The notes beneath the pieces were generated by a model. The model saw only the letters and a program-made list of their open reading frames with translations, was not told the origin of the DNA and did not search any database. This document shows, piece by piece, positions 1 to 11,760 of a stretch of DNA of 64,000 bases; the first letter of the stretch is position 1; every line of letters starts with the position of its first letter. Source of the DNA: Sebastes aleutianus (lineage: Eukaryota > Chordata > Actinopteri > Perciformes > Sebastidae); NCBI GenBank assembly GCA_916700875.1, contig CAKAKS010000060.1, forward strand, positions 34,625,511 to 34,689,510. Direction: 5' to 3'. The position numbers and the translations under genes were made by a program.

Positions 1-617
1 AACAGATAATTTGACAGCAAGGTCACTCAAATCAACCAAGTAGATGAATTTCTATGAGATAAATAAATCATTATCCGCAGGTCCATTTGGCGGTCATCTT
101 GAAAAATGGCCTTTTTCTTGGATTTTCAAGTGACCAGTTGTTTATATTTTGCTTCGTGACCCCTCGGCAATCATCATGCCAAATTTGGTGCTTGCATCAC
201 TATTTGCACGATTTGATTGAGAGATGGATGTTATCGGCTCCACTAAGACCTTTGGTCCCCGTGTGACACCAAAACCTTCCCAGGCGTCGGTTCTGATACA
301 CGGCCGCTGCTGATCAGAACATGCTGCCCAGATTCACCAGTCCAACAGCCTGAGTCCCTGAGGGGGCTGGTGCAGTCACTGTAGCAGTCTGACTGGCTGC
401 TGATCCGGCCGGTTAGCCGACTGCTTCTGTTCTTTTTGATGCGGCGGCCAACACTCACAAGTACATTCAACCCATGAATCCTCTTTCTAGGATGATGAGC
501 TAAAGCTGGCAAATGTTTGCACAGAGATGCCTCCAGCTCGTACACACAGACCGTGCTCGCTCACATGTATGCATGTGCAATAGTGCTTCAATTTGGCATG
601 AACAGTTACATAGACAT

Positions 618-619
<2 letters not shown>

Positions 620-661
<42 letters not shown>
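620..661. repeat. CA/TG dinucleotide microsatellite
   Basis: About 21 uninterrupted CA units. It creates spurious His-Thr and Cys-Val open frames on both strands, which are not genes. Confidence 0.95.
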
Positions 662-663
<2 letters not shown>

Positions 664-1654
664 AAGGATGCACACAAGAAAACAGGAGGATCAGGGAAGA
701 GGCAGTCTGATTGCTCATCAAGCAGCAAGCGAGAGCTGACGAAAGGCATCAATACGAGTGAAGCGCGCTCTCCTGGGCCCACCTGTCGATTACAGTGGTA
801 AAGACAAGCTGCCCGGTGCCTCGATCCATTCCCAGCAGCCTCCACTGGGCCTGTAGACACCTGAAGAATTCTGATGCCGGGAGGGAATAAGGGACTTCAC
901 GCCGGCAGATATACGTATTGGTTTGCCTCTGCTGCATAAACCATTCAGATAAACAACTCTACGGAGAAATGGAACGGGGATACAAATCTATCACTCCTGT
1001 GGCAGCGATTCAGTTTGTGAGGATGGAATGAGATAGATTACAGTAATATCAAACTGTCCACAGAAACATGTAAAACGAGACGTTCACAAAGCACTACAGT
1101 ACGCTGCGTTGAGCTGGCAGAGACTCCGTAAATACAGAATCAAACATAATTCACAAAGTACATTTTATTTACAGCTCAAACATCCTAAATAAATCTGCAG
1201 CACATTACAATTACAAATGTGATATTTATCACCAGTTGACTCCTCCAGAGTTTGAATTATGTTTTCTGAATATTTGGCCAAAGGACAACAATCCCATTGC
1301 CCTCTGCTGCCTCCTAATTAGACCAGATTAGAGCAGGATCAAGCTGTTTTCTCCCATTTCTCCTCCCATGGGAGAGCAGGGCTCGGGGTGGGAGGGCTAC
1401 CCGTCTAGCCAGCTAACCTTGGACACGGAACAGAAACATGAAATATGATAATCCAGACGGCCGTTCTGCATTTGAGAGGAATTTTAGGGAAAGGGGAAAG
1501 ATTTTCTCTGTTTTCTCTTCTAATCAGTCGATTAACTGTTTGAAATACAAGCAGGCTCTGAGATGAACTGTTCTCACTTCCTGCCGCTGTGAAAGGAAAG
1601 TCATCTTTCTGTCTGCCACTTTGGAAAACATCTCCTTCAAATTATTTATTCAAG

Positions 1655-1830
1655 TTTCTCGCCAAAAAACTAAATTTGACAAGATTACATTTGAACACAT
1701 CGTAACGTTATGATTTACCTTCGCCCAATATCATCTCATTTTTACTGATTAGAGGTTGAACACATCATAATGGAATCAATGGAAACTCCGTTAACATTAG
1801 TAGCTCCGTTATGCCAAAGAGTATAGAAGC
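1655..1830 (-). repeat. Dispersed repeat, copy 1 (sister of 40.7-40.9 kb)
   Basis: Read on the minus strand, this stretch follows the sequence at about 40718-40925: the same order of a 'taacggagct' block, a 'ttccattga' block, 'gatgtgttcaaatgtaatct' and 'gagaa.cttga.taaat'. Several small differences show two separate old insertions. The family is not recognised by name; a non-autonomous DNA transposon is likely. Confidence 0.6.
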
Positions 1831-2771
1831 AAAGAGATGAAACTCTTTACTACAACGCTTGTTATATTTAGATAATTATAATTTATAATAATAATTTCAT
1901 TGTTCGACACAGACCATTTTGGTAGAATATGACAATAGAATAGAAATAATTAAGTTTTATTTTTGTACAGCACTTTGGATGTTTTACTGGCGTCCGGTCG
2001 TCGCTTTCAGTCTTAAATGGCGGTGGCGTAGCTCTGCTGCTGGGCGCTGACGTTGCAATGGAACGAACAATTGACTTTCACTTCTTGGCGATATACGTTT
2101 TTGGTTATACTCTGTTATACATACGTAACTGCGATGTGCGCATGCGATTCCAAGGAATTGGACAACTGGGAACCGGTTCTCAACGGGAACCAATGTCTAT
2201 TCCCATTTCGCTGTCCGCCAAAGTGGCCTGACGATTTCATCCTCCACTACCAACAATGTACCCGCATTATGCGAGTGGCGGGTGTTAATTTCAGACCCTG
2301 AATACAAGTATGAATACATTAATAGTACATTTAATCTGAGGAAACATGATTTGTTGGTGATGAACGATGAAAACAGTCCGTTTCTTCCAGATGCTTCTGG
2401 TTGAATCTGGTTTCAGCACCACGGACAGTTCTCCTTCTGGTTTCCTCCTCGGATCCAGAGAGAGGCTCCGGGTTCATTTATTAGGCTTCCTTATGAACTC
2501 ACCCTGCTGACTTCAGGCTAATAAATCTTGCCAATAGTGGGACACAGGATATTGATTTCTATGGAGGTCACTGCAGCGACAATTATTAAGTGGGCAATAT
2601 TCAAACCAGAAGACCATGCACATAATTGATTTGAAAGCTCACCTGATATCGGAGCAGCTGCTCTCAGAGAGTAGAAACTTTCATTTAGATAAAATAAGAA
2701 TGTAGTGATGGTGTTGATGATGCTCTGGAAGAAACCAGAGCGAGTGATGTTCATTCTGTGCGTAATCACGG

Positions 2772-2772
2772 C

Positions 2773-2799
<27 letters not shown>
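2772..2799. repeat. CT microsatellite
   Basis: Fourteen CT units, followed by further pyrimidine-rich sequence. Confidence 0.9.
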
Positions 2800-2804
<5 letters not shown>

Positions 2805-3258
2805 CTGCTCCCTCTGTTTTCTTCCCCTCCGTTTCAAAGTGAGAGGTCGGTGACTCTTCCAAAGCTAGATGGCAGAAGAGCCCCACTGCAGCTGAGCTCA
2901 GCTTTGCTCCGTCATCATCCCATCTTTGCATTGCAAATTGCCCGAGTCACCATCACTCCCGATAACAGCTCCGCTCCATCTCCCAAAATGAAAATCAGAG
3001 TTATGGTGGGATTGCCTACCGGGAGAATTTCTTTCATCAGCTTTCGGGACGGGACGCCTGCCTGTCCGAGTGTCACCCTCCACCCTTCTCTCCATCCTCT
3101 CCATCTCCACCTCCACCCCTCTCTCCATCCTCTACACCCTCCAACCTTTACTCCTTCTCCATCTCCACCTTCACTCTCCACCTCCACCCTCACACACATG
3201 CTGTCATTAACAGAGTTCATCTCTTTGCCAGGATTTACATTCTTCCCCATAAAGATGC

Positions 3259-3264
3259 ACCTCC

Positions 3265-3329
<65 letters not shown>

Positions 3330-3344
3330 CTCCTCCTCCTCTCT
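3259..3344. repeat. TCC/CTT trinucleotide tract
   Basis: Nearly pure CTC/TTC triplets. The poly-Leu (plus strand) and poly-Arg (minus strand) open frames here are artefacts of this composition. Confidence 0.9.
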
Positions 3345-3419
3345 TGCCACCCACACCTCACTGTTCCCACTTCATGATTTGTTAGCCACACATCAAGCAC
3401 ATCATACTTACACAGGATG

Positions 3420-3462
<43 letters not shown>

Positions 3463-3593
3463 TTCTCTCCTCTCTCTCTCTGTCTCTCTTTCTCTACACC
3501 TCCCCTCCCCTCCACCTCTCCCTTTCTCTCTCTCTCCTCTCTCTCTCTCTCCCTCCCTCTCTCTCTCTCTGCCCTCTCTCTCTCTCTCCCTCC

Positions 3594-3630
<37 letters not shown>

Positions 3631-4028
3631 CTCCCCTCCACCTACCTCCCTCCCCTCTCTCTCTCATGCTCTCTCTCCTCTCTCTCTCCCCTCCTCCCCT
3701 CCACCTCCCTCCCTCCCCTCTCTCTCTCATGCTCTCTCTCTCGCTCTCTCTCCTCCCCTCCACCTACCTCCCTCCCCTCTCTCTCTCATGCTCTCTCTCC
3801 TCTCTCTCTCCCCTCCTCCCCTCCACCTACCTCCCTCCCCTCTCTCTCTCATGCTCTCTCTCCTCTCTCTCTCCCCTCCACCTCCCTCCCTCCCCTCTCT
3901 CTCTCATGCTCTCTCTCTCGCTCTCTCTCCTCCCCTCCACCTCCCTCCTCTCCTCTCTCTCTCTCTCCCCTCCCCTCCACCTCCCTCCTCTCCTCTCTCT
4001 CTCTCTCCCCTCCCCTCCACCTCCCCTC

Positions 4029-4059
<31 letters not shown>

Positions 4060-4072
4060 CTCTCCCTCCTCC

Positions 4073-4117
<45 letters not shown>

Positions 4118-4133
4118 CCCTCCACCTCCCCTC

Positions 4134-4167
<34 letters not shown>

Positions 4168-4180
4168 CTCTCCCTCCTCC

Positions 4181-4231
<51 letters not shown>

Positions 4232-4255
4232 CCCTCCACCTCCCCTCCTCTCTCC

Positions 4256-4297
<42 letters not shown>

Positions 4298-4332
4298 CTC
4301 CCTGCTCTCTCCCTCCTCCCTCTCTCTCTCTG
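3420..4332. repeat. ~0.9-kb polypyrimidine (CT)n tract upstream of csmd3 exon 1
   Basis: About 900 bases that are almost all C and T on the plus strand, with CT runs broken by C-rich blocks such as 'cccctccacctccctcc'. A secondary unit of roughly 60-100 bp (CT run, C-rich block, CT run, 'catgctct') recurs between about 3600 and 4000. All long frames here encode only Ser-Leu-Pro or Arg-Glu repeats and are not genes. The tract ends about 320 bp before the csmd3 start codon, so it lies in or next to the promoter. Mirror-symmetric homopurine/homopyrimidine DNA of this kind can form triplexes, and GA repeats can bind GAGA-type factors; neither is shown here. Confidence 0.9.
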
Positions 4333-4649
4333 CGCGCTCCCTCTGTGGATCGATAAAGGCAGTATTCAGATCTCAGGCTAGACTTGCTCTCTGTCTCTGA
4401 GCCGGTTTCTACAGTATATATCGGGATTAAAGAGGTGAAGATGTTGGAGAGCAGAAGCAGAGCTGCTCTCACTTGATGCCCCTCTCAGCAGAGATGGTTG
4501 AGTCCTCGTCCTCGTCCTCGTCCAGGTTGCTGTGGTCCTCCAGTCTCTCTGCTCTCTTCTCTCTCCTCTCAGCTGACAGCCCGCTTCTCCTCTGACCACA
4601 GGATCAGACCACAGATACAACAGATATACATGTGTTCTAGTCTAACAGC
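4333..4649 (+). promoter_or_regulatory. csmd3: Probable csmd3 promoter / 5' untranslated region
   Basis: This is the only non-repetitive sequence between the CT tract and the csmd3 start codon. It contains a TATA-like 'gtatatat' near 4414 and a possible splice acceptor (pyrimidines then 'ccacag' ending near 4602), so the leader may be contiguous or may contain a short upstream exon. An in-frame TAG at 4638-4640 lies four codons before the ATG at 4650. Transcription start is inferred, not seen. Confidence 0.45.
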
Positions 4650-4821
4650 ATGAAGGGGATTTACAGAGACGGATACTTCGACGGATCTATCGAGCTGCGG
4701 GACGTTTTGAACAGCAGATGTGTTAAATGTGTCCGCGGAGGAGACAACAAGACGATGAGGATTAGGACCGGGATGGTTTTTTGGAATCTCATCTTTTCAC
4801 TGATGTTCACTTGTGTGAAAG
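4650..4821 (+). CDS. csmd3: csmd3 coding exon 1: start codon and N-terminal hydrophobic segment
   Basis: Encodes residues 1-57 and the first base of codon 58. The start is fixed by an in-frame TAG 12 bases upstream and an A at position -3 of the ATG. Residues 1-40 are hydrophilic and basic, with a Cys-x-x-Cys at 24-27. Residues 41-56 are a hydrophobic stretch (GMVFWNLIFSLMFTCV) followed by Lys-Gly, which would act as a late signal peptide or signal-anchor that sends the chain into the secretory pathway. 'MKGI' at the start and 'FWNL...CVKG' at the end fit mammalian CSMD3; the middle is strongly diverged in sequence and length. The donor is g|gtacga, leaving phase 1. This exon cannot be seen by domain searches alone; its assignment rests on the N-terminal match, the correct phase and the position after the CT tract. 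Confidence 0.88.
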
Positions 4822-4852
4822 GTACGAAGCCACTGCAGCAAGCAAAGCCTCT

Positions 4853-4855
<3 letters not shown>

Positions 4856-4892
<37 letters not shown>
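4856..4892. repeat. GT microsatellite next to exon 1 donor
   Basis: About 18 GT units, starting 34 bases after the end of csmd3 exon 1. Confidence 0.95.
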
Positions 4893-4897
<5 letters not shown>

Positions 4898-5665
4898 AGG
4901 GCGAGAAATCCAAAGCTTTAACGTTAAAACCGTCTGTAGCTCGGTTTACTGGTTTACTGGTTTACTGGACAGAGTTTAATGCAGCTCTGACTGAGATCCT
5001 GCAGCAGCCCTACCAGCCTTCCGATGGGCGACGTGAGCTGCTTTGCTTAGCAGGCTCTAATAACTCTAGTGGCTTGTTGAGGTGTTGAGAGCATGCACTG
5101 CACATCTCCTACAGGATGGACACACACAATCTCATCTGTTTCTCTCTTTCTGGGTCGAGTTTTATCAAGTGTTTCTGTGCATCAGGCCAGTTCCTCACCA
5201 CTGGAACCATTAAGGGAGGGTTGGGGGGGTAATTAGTGGTGTGGAACCAATTTGTCTACTGGTGTTTATGTGACTTGCCAGTGCAGGCAGGTGTAAGGTG
5301 GGCTTGTTAGTATTCTAGTGGTCTCTGCCCATCTGAATACTGGCTGCTCTCTAGCTGCTGCTGCTGCTGAGGTAATAACACACCATTCCATTTTATATCT
5401 CACATGCTGCATTTATTCAGACCGATGGCAGCTTCAGCTTCAGCACACTGAAATGTCACTTTATTTCTCTCTCTCATACAGTTTTATGAAAATGGCACAG
5501 AAATATATAATAACATGTGGAAGCAATTGTTGCTCATTTCCCCACTCTGCAATCTCCATGTGCTCATCCGTCTCCTACTGACATTTAAACGGCATTTAGA
5601 GAGAAAATGGATAGAAATCAATTTGTTGCTTCCTTTCAATGCCAGTTACATGTTGATCATGAGAC

Positions 5666-5675
5666 TGTGTGTGTG

Positions 5676-5706
<31 letters not shown>
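5666..5706. repeat. GT microsatellite
   Basis: About 20 TG units with one T interruption. Confidence 0.95.
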
Positions 5707-5811
5707 CATGTATTAAATGTTACACTCACTGTGTGAAATTCTCATTTCCAACCAAAATTAAAGCCAAAGAAAAAAATCCAATTCCAACCCTCAAATGTTT
5801 TTCTTCTCTGA

Positions 5812-5862
5812 GTGTGTGAGTGTGTGTGTGTGTGGGTGTGTGTGTGTGTGTGTGTGTGTGTA
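5812..5862. repeat. GT microsatellite
   Basis: About 25 TG units with a few interruptions (GAG, GGG). Confidence 0.92.
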
Positions 5863-8386
5863 TTCGGGGACATTGTGTGTGTGAGTGCATGGCAGTTTAT
5901 CTGTTGAATGCATGTACTGCTGTCTGAGTATGGGCACTCACAGATATCAATTTACATGCAGATTGCTCACCCTTCTCTGTGAGTAATCCTCCTGTCTGTC
6001 TGTCTGTTGGGGGGGTGGATGGATGAAATGTGCAGCATGCAGAGCAGCGGCGCCCACCCAAGGATGAGCCAAGTCGAGGCGAGCCGAGTCGGGCACAGTG
6101 CTTGTTTCTTCACCACCCACATTGTGGCAATGTCAAACCTCGAGGCCACTGCCAATCCTCCTAGTTCTGTTACTTATTAGCGAGCCAGCCAGGGATTGGG
6201 GAGGAGGAGAGGGCAGGAGGGAGGAGGGAGGAGGCCTGGGTCCTCTTTTGGAAAAGAGCAAAGGAAATAGTGACACAGAACCATGGTGGGCAGGGAGAGA
6301 AGCATGGAACAGCTGTTGTTCCCCCTAGCATGCTCTGACAGGTGACACAATGTTTGCAGAAGTAAGAAGATAGAGATCTGGCCTGTGACTCACTGCTCCG
6401 GCTAAGATAATGATGCTCTATCTGGTGAAGTTTGTACAACACCACTTTGCTAGAGGTGCTTTTTCATATTAGAATAGTTTTTGAACCGGGATACGTGCGG
6501 CGTGGGTGATGTTCACAAAGTGATCTGAGGTATACCTGTCTGATTGTTGGCGTTCCATATACGTATATTATAAAGTGGAATTCGGTTACATTTAGCAACT
6601 TAGTTTTGTAATTAATAAAACTGCACAGCGGCTAAACAGAATAATATGTTCTCATTGCAGCAGTCGACCAGAAACCAAACAACTGAGGACATCCACTGCA
6701 ACTGTGTCACCTAATCCTCGGGGAACTTATAAAAACTGCTTGACACAGACACAAATTTAGGGAGCTAAATTGCAGAGACTGGGGTTTCTTTTTTTAAATA
6801 GAGCAAAAGACCTGGGTCAAAAACAAATTGAATTCCTTCACGCCGATAGTGAGCACTACTACTGTATCCTCTCTTGAGGACAGCAGCTGCGTCGACAATC
6901 ACGCCGCGTCCATCGATCGGATGACGATCAATCAAGTTCACAATAATGAAAGAGTCACAAAGCAGAGAGCGCCCCTTTCTTATGACACGTGCTTGTGTAG
7001 GCAGTGAATATATAATATCACGTGAGAGAGCAGAGGAACTAGAAGTGAATATGTTCCAGATTGGAGTTACGGCCACAGCTTCCTGGGTCGGCCCTTTATA
7101 GAATATTTCTTACTGAAACTGATGAGTCATATTACTTTACATTTTTATCTTTATATTGGTTTCAAACGGTACTTTGCAGATCAGAATCTACTTAGATATC
7201 CGGTCTCCGTCTATATACAGGACAGTCCTAGCAGTGACCCGATAATGAAAAGCACGATCGTCACGGGAAGTTGGAGGGACACCACAGGAGAGGACAAACA
7301 GAGCACCCAGATCACTGGCCTGTTTCCCACCCTGACATCAGCACGTCTCAAATGACAGCCAGCGATTAATGATAGTGAACAGATTGTTGTAAATTGTCCA
7401 TCTGTTGTGTCCCACCACTTCTGCTTCTTGTGATTACTGTATTTCTCAAAACTTCCTCTCTAGCTTCCATATTCTGTTATATACTGTAGGCTTAGTTTGT
7501 TAAACTATACCAGGCAGTCACTAATTGCTGGTAATGTGGTGGGTTGTGCACAGACAGTAATCTGGCCACTGAGCCCTCGATGAAGACTTTCTCTCAATGT
7601 GATTATGTAAACAGGCTGGAAAGGCTGCTGGGGCTAATCAGGATTACAATTTGTCTGTGTAATTATACACTATCTACAGGGAATTTGGGGCATTATCCCA
7701 CTGCCCCTCAGGTTCTTGACCTCCACAACGAAAAAGGTGGACAGTCTCCAGAAGAATCACCTGGAACCGGAGGGAATGATATATACAATTTTCCCGGAAA
7801 CGGGAACTTGGAACGGTTTACTCCCCAGATTCCTGATGCCTCTTTTAGCGCTGACATCTCACTGGATAGTCCTAGTGGTGGGGTACCAGAGTAATACTGA
7901 GTTAGTCTTCAGGCCCGGGCCAGGCTCTTAGATGTTGCTGACAGGTCCCCTGCGAAGGTCGGATATAGTTTGCTGGTTCTGATTAAGTCAGTTTCTTCTC
8001 AGGTATCAGTTTTAATATACGCAGTACTCTTGGGGGGAGAGAGATTGGCAATATCTTGTCTTCTGGAAGAAAAGTAGCTCGCCGTTTGTTGAGATTAAAT
8101 GTAATAGGCTGAGGAGCGGCGGCTCGCAGAGTCAAGGCTACACATTCAAGGTCTTCTGCACCGTATAGGTGGAGGTTTCAGAGGGGATTAAACCCTGTCA
8201 ACTGCCTGCAGGCACATTCACTGATAACAATGTATGCATTTATTTAGCCTTATCCATGCAGTAGTTAAAATCGACAAAACCTGTCAAGGAAGAAATTTGC
8301 AATTATATTGTCTTTGGATTGTATTAATACAACAGCTGTGTTTATTAACAGTTATAAGGAGGGAAATGCAGCAAAGCATTCATTAT

Positions 8387-9575
8387 TAGGGCTTTCAATC
8401 CATTCAAATATTTAATCACCATTAATCGCATGATTGCACTTTTTTTATCTGTTCAAAATGAACCTTAAAGTCAAGTATTTAGTCCTCTTATCAACATGGG
8501 GTGGGCAAATATGTTTGATTTATGCAAATACCTATATGTATATATTTATTATTGGAAATCAATGAACAACACAAAACAATGACAGATATTGTCCAGAAAC
8601 CCTCACAGGTACTGTGTTTAGCATAAAACAATATGCTCAAATCATAACATGGCAAAGGTCAGAGGTTTGACAATGACCATGACAGTTTTTCCTCGCCAAA
8701 ATCTTGCGTAAGTTTGGAGCATTATTTAACCTCCTTCATGGCCAGCTAGTAGGACATGTTTGGTAACGATCGATTCATCAGGTTTTTTCTAGTTTCATAT
8801 GATAGCAGGATCTTCTCTAGCAGGATCTTCTCTAGCAGGATCTTCTCTAGCAGCATCTTCTCTAGCAGCATCTTCTCTAGCAGGATCTTCTCTAGCAGCA
8901 TCTTCTCTAGCAGGATCTTCTCTAGCAGCATCTTCTCTAGCAGGATCTTCTCTAGCAGGATCTTCTCTAGCAGCATCTTCTCTAGCAGGATCTTCTCTAG
9001 CAGCATCTTCTCTAGCAGCATCTTCTCTAGCAGGATCTTCTCTAGCAGCATCTTCTCTAGCAGCATCTTCTCTAGCATCATCTTCTCTAGCAGGATCTTC
9101 TCTAGCAGCATCTTCTCTAGCAGCATCTTCTCTAGCAGCATCTTCTCTAGCATCATCTTCTCTAGCAGCATCTTCTCTAGCAGCATCTTCTCTAGCAAGA
9201 TCTTCTCTAGCAGCATCTTCTCTAGCAGCATCTTCTCTAGCATCATCTTCTCTAGCAGGATCTTCTCTAGCAGCATCTTCTCTAGCAGCATCTTCTCTAG
9301 CATCATCTTCTCTAGCAGGATCTTCTCTAGCAGCATCTTCTCTAGCAGCATCTTCTCTAGCAGGATCTTCTCTAGCAGGATCTTATCTAGCAGGATCTTA
9401 TCTAGCAGGATCTTCTCTAGCATCATCTTCTCTAGCAGGATCTTATCTAGCAGGATCTTCTTTAGCAGCATCTTCTCTAGCAGGAAAACTGACAAGATTT
9501 ATTGCATTAAAGAAATTAGTAGCATTAAAACAAATTTGCGTTAACGGATTATTGTTATTAACTTTGACAGCCCTA
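8387..9575 (-). mobile_element. hAT-like non-autonomous element with internal minisatellite
   Basis: The ends are inverted: 'tagggctttcaatc' on the left and, read on the minus strand, 'tagggctgtcaaagttaa' on the right. Both are followed by ATTAATCG/TTAACG-rich sequence, as in a very common teleost repeat family. The 8 bases flanking each end (ttcattat and atttattt) do not match well, so the target duplication is eroded or the borders are slightly off. Between the ends, about 8640-8760 matches a second truncated copy at 19.7-19.8 kb in the opposite direction. There is no transposase. A 681-bp minisatellite sits inside and makes up more than half of the element. Confidence 0.7.
8804..9484. repeat. 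15-bp minisatellite, about 45 copies
   Basis: The unit is 'agcaggatcttctct', with a few recurrent variants: G/C at the sixth base, 'agcatca', 'agcaaga', and 'tta' for 'ttc' near 9385-9445. The period is divisible by three and the unit lacks stops, so five frames stay open across it. The 249-263-residue open frames (for example repeated LLEKM) are therefore artefacts, with no start context, introns or non-repeat domains. Confidence 0.95.
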
Positions 9576-10019
9576 ATTTATTTAAAATGAGATGTAACTA
9601 ATAAACCAGTAACTAAAATCCCATGTTTACTCCTGTGTTCATTGAAGCACAATACTGGTTGGATATTGTTTTCCATTAATCTCATGAGGAGCTGTATGCA
9701 CAGTTTACTATATTTCCAGTATTATTCACTCTATAACCTGTGACCCACATAACTTCATGAATCTTCCTCGGCAGTGACCACTGCTGCTCTTGTTTGTGTC
9801 TCCGGCTGTCGGCTGGATTTCTGATATGTGACAGGGGAGCAGGCGGGGGGTGGGGGGGCGAAGCGTGGCTGGGGAAACAAAATGGGCTGATGTGAAGGTA
9901 ATTGAGGAGGTAGACTGCTTAGTGGAGGTCGCTGTGATTCCACAGCATATTTCACAGCTATTAAAATGATAGGTGTGGATAGCTTTACGGATACATGTTC
10001 AGACTCTCAACTACACCAC

Positions 10020-10259
10020 ACCGCGAATCAATGTTGAGCAGGAAGCACTACCTACCTGACTGCACCCTGACAACCTAGTCAGGGTGCTCTAAACCAAAAT
10101 TCCAAGCTGGTCAAACAGTTACCCAGTCAAAAGCACAACTAAACAAGCAGCAATAACCACAAATGATCTAAACCCTACACTCAAAGGCCACAAAATACAC
10201 ACAAAAACTTACATTTACTTCACCTCATGGATGTTCTTATCCCGGACGAGCCCCCCATT
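10020..10259 (-). mobile_element. Remnant of retroelement leader with primer-binding site
   Basis: Read on the minus strand, the bases next to the LTR end (10239-10257) spell TGGGGGGCTCGTCCGGGAT. This is the primer-binding site for tRNA-Pro (the 3' end of that tRNA) with one extra G in the run. The following sequence, to about 10020, has no recognisable gag and then fades into unique-looking DNA, so the element is truncated. The left border is a guess. Confidence 0.6.
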
Positions 10260-10613
10260 TGTTACGCCCCACCCTCGGGCAGCCCTATTAGGGCGAACAA
10301 CACTCTAACACTGACCCAAACCAAACACAGAAGACACCTTTGAAACTCTCAAATCCATAGGATTTATTAACAAGAAAATACAAAAAAGACAAAATATCAA
10401 GTCCTAAGCTGAGAGGCAGAAGAACCAGCAGTCCCCACACCAGAAGCCTCTCTCTTCTGCTGCTGGCACAGGAGCTTTTAAACACCTCCTTCCCAACCTT
10501 GTTTAGCAAATGCAGCACACCTAGGCACCTCGTTGAGGAGTGCAGCACACCTGGGCAGAGATACTGGTGTGGGAAAAGGGACAACAGCACAGGAAACACA
10601 TACAGCCGTAACA
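10260..10613 (-). mobile_element. LTR of a Ty3/gypsy-type or retrovirus-like element (354 bp)
   Basis: The segment begins TGTTACG and ends CGTAACA, the short inverted ends typical of an LTR. On the minus strand it contains a TATA-like TTTAAAAG (about 10475) and then a polyadenylation signal AATAAA (about 10363), in the right order. A tRNA-Pro-type primer site follows directly, so this is the 5' LTR of a minus-strand element. Most of the element is missing; no gag, pol or env frame is present. Ty3/gypsy and retrovirus-like origin cannot be separated from an LTR alone. Confidence 0.75.
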
Positions 10614-11447
10614 ACGTTGCATATAACATCTAGAAAATAGACCAGTCGACCGAACAGTGAGATGCTGTCAGATCAGAAGGAAATTATTGATTTCCTCATA
10701 AATAGTACTGTTAATTTAACAATAGTTTTCTGACCTCTTCTGTAAGGCATGAAGTAGCAGAAATGTGATCTCTCATGCAGTCTGTTTTCAACATGTGAAA
10801 CAGACATCCAGGCTTCTGTTGCTTCTGCCGCGCACACTGAAATAAATCATTGATTGACTAATCATCTGATTTTCGGCTTCCATGCTGTGTACATTGGCCT
10901 TTGGCCCCGGCCTGTGGAGCTGCATTTATTACAGCACTTATATCATCCATCTTTGTCCATTCTCAGTTTAATTTTGTTCTTAAGAGCATTATCAAGGACA
11001 CACATTGTTACTGAGACCAAGGAGCTGAACCTATATCCCCGGCCAATATCAGCCAACTGCAGAGGCAGCACTTTTAGACCTTCACTTCCTTCCAGTCCAA
11101 CCTGTGGAATCTAAAAGCAACGAGGGTAGATAGTAAAGTAATCGCTTCTTTATCGTGCCACATACATGCCATGAGTGTTACTGCTGTGTGTGGACTTGTA
11201 TTTGATGTTTTAACATGCAACATGTATTTCTTTTTTAATTACACAAGCATATTTTCTACTGAATTCTATGACAAGTACAGTTCACACGGCTCGGAGAGTC
11301 CTTGTGTGTCCTCTGTCTTCCAGTTGTCTTCAGGAGGGGGACGGAGGGGAAGAACATTACATCTGTTAGACGGGAAAAACAAAACTAAGGGATGATGCAG
11401 AGGCCAAAAGAAAATGAGCAATGCAGGTTGACTAAAACTTGAGTTAG

Positions 11448-11760
11448 AGCTGCAACGATTATCCTTTTAATCAATTAGTCAAACGATGGAAAATCAAGCT
11501 GCAACTATTTTGATAATCGAATAATAGTTATAAGGTAATATTTATTTTTCAAGTAAAAAAACAAACAAACATTTGCTGCAGATTTGAAGCTTTTCTTTTC
11601 CAGCATGCATAATAGTGAACTGAATATCTTTTGGTTTTGGGCTGTTGGTTGAATAAAACAAGACATTTGAAGACGTCATCTTGGGCTGTGGAAACATTAT
11701 AACAGACAAAATGATGAATCGATTAATCGGGAAAATAATTGGCAGATTGATCGTTTAGTG
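11448..11760. repeat. Dispersed teleost repeat ('gctgcaacgatta' family)
   Basis: The left end is 'agagctgcaacgatta' followed by 'tcaattagtc'. The right end has 'gaatcgattaatcgggaaaa' and 'ggcagattgatcg'. The middle has 'actgaatatctttt' and 'aaaacaagacatttgaagac', phrases I recognise from a common fish interspersed repeat with inverted ATTAATCGATTAAT ends. The right terminal 'gcagccct' is missing, so the copy is truncated. Confidence 0.6.

Larger units (their letters stand above)
1..4332. other. Upstream non-coding region 5' of csmd3
   Basis: No exon or conserved protein is visible here on either strand. The stretch holds a CA microsatellite, one copy of a dispersed repeat (about 1655-1830) that recurs inverted near 40.7-40.9 kb, and a run of increasingly pyrimidine-rich sequence from about 2.77 kb that ends in a long CT tract. 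The first 250 bases contain a phrase (around 178-220) that resembles other dispersed fish repeats, but I cannot set its borders. Distal enhancers cannot be recognised without comparison to other species. Confidence 0.6.

Noticed and set aside
3379..4472. Long Ser/Leu/Pro and Arg/Glu open frames
   Set aside because: They come from the CT tract; low-complexity frames on both strands, directly upstream of the true exon.
8746..9590. Overlapping 249-263-residue open frames on both strands
   Set aside because: They are produced by the stop-free 15-bp tandem unit; the proteins are pure repeats without any domain, intron or start context.
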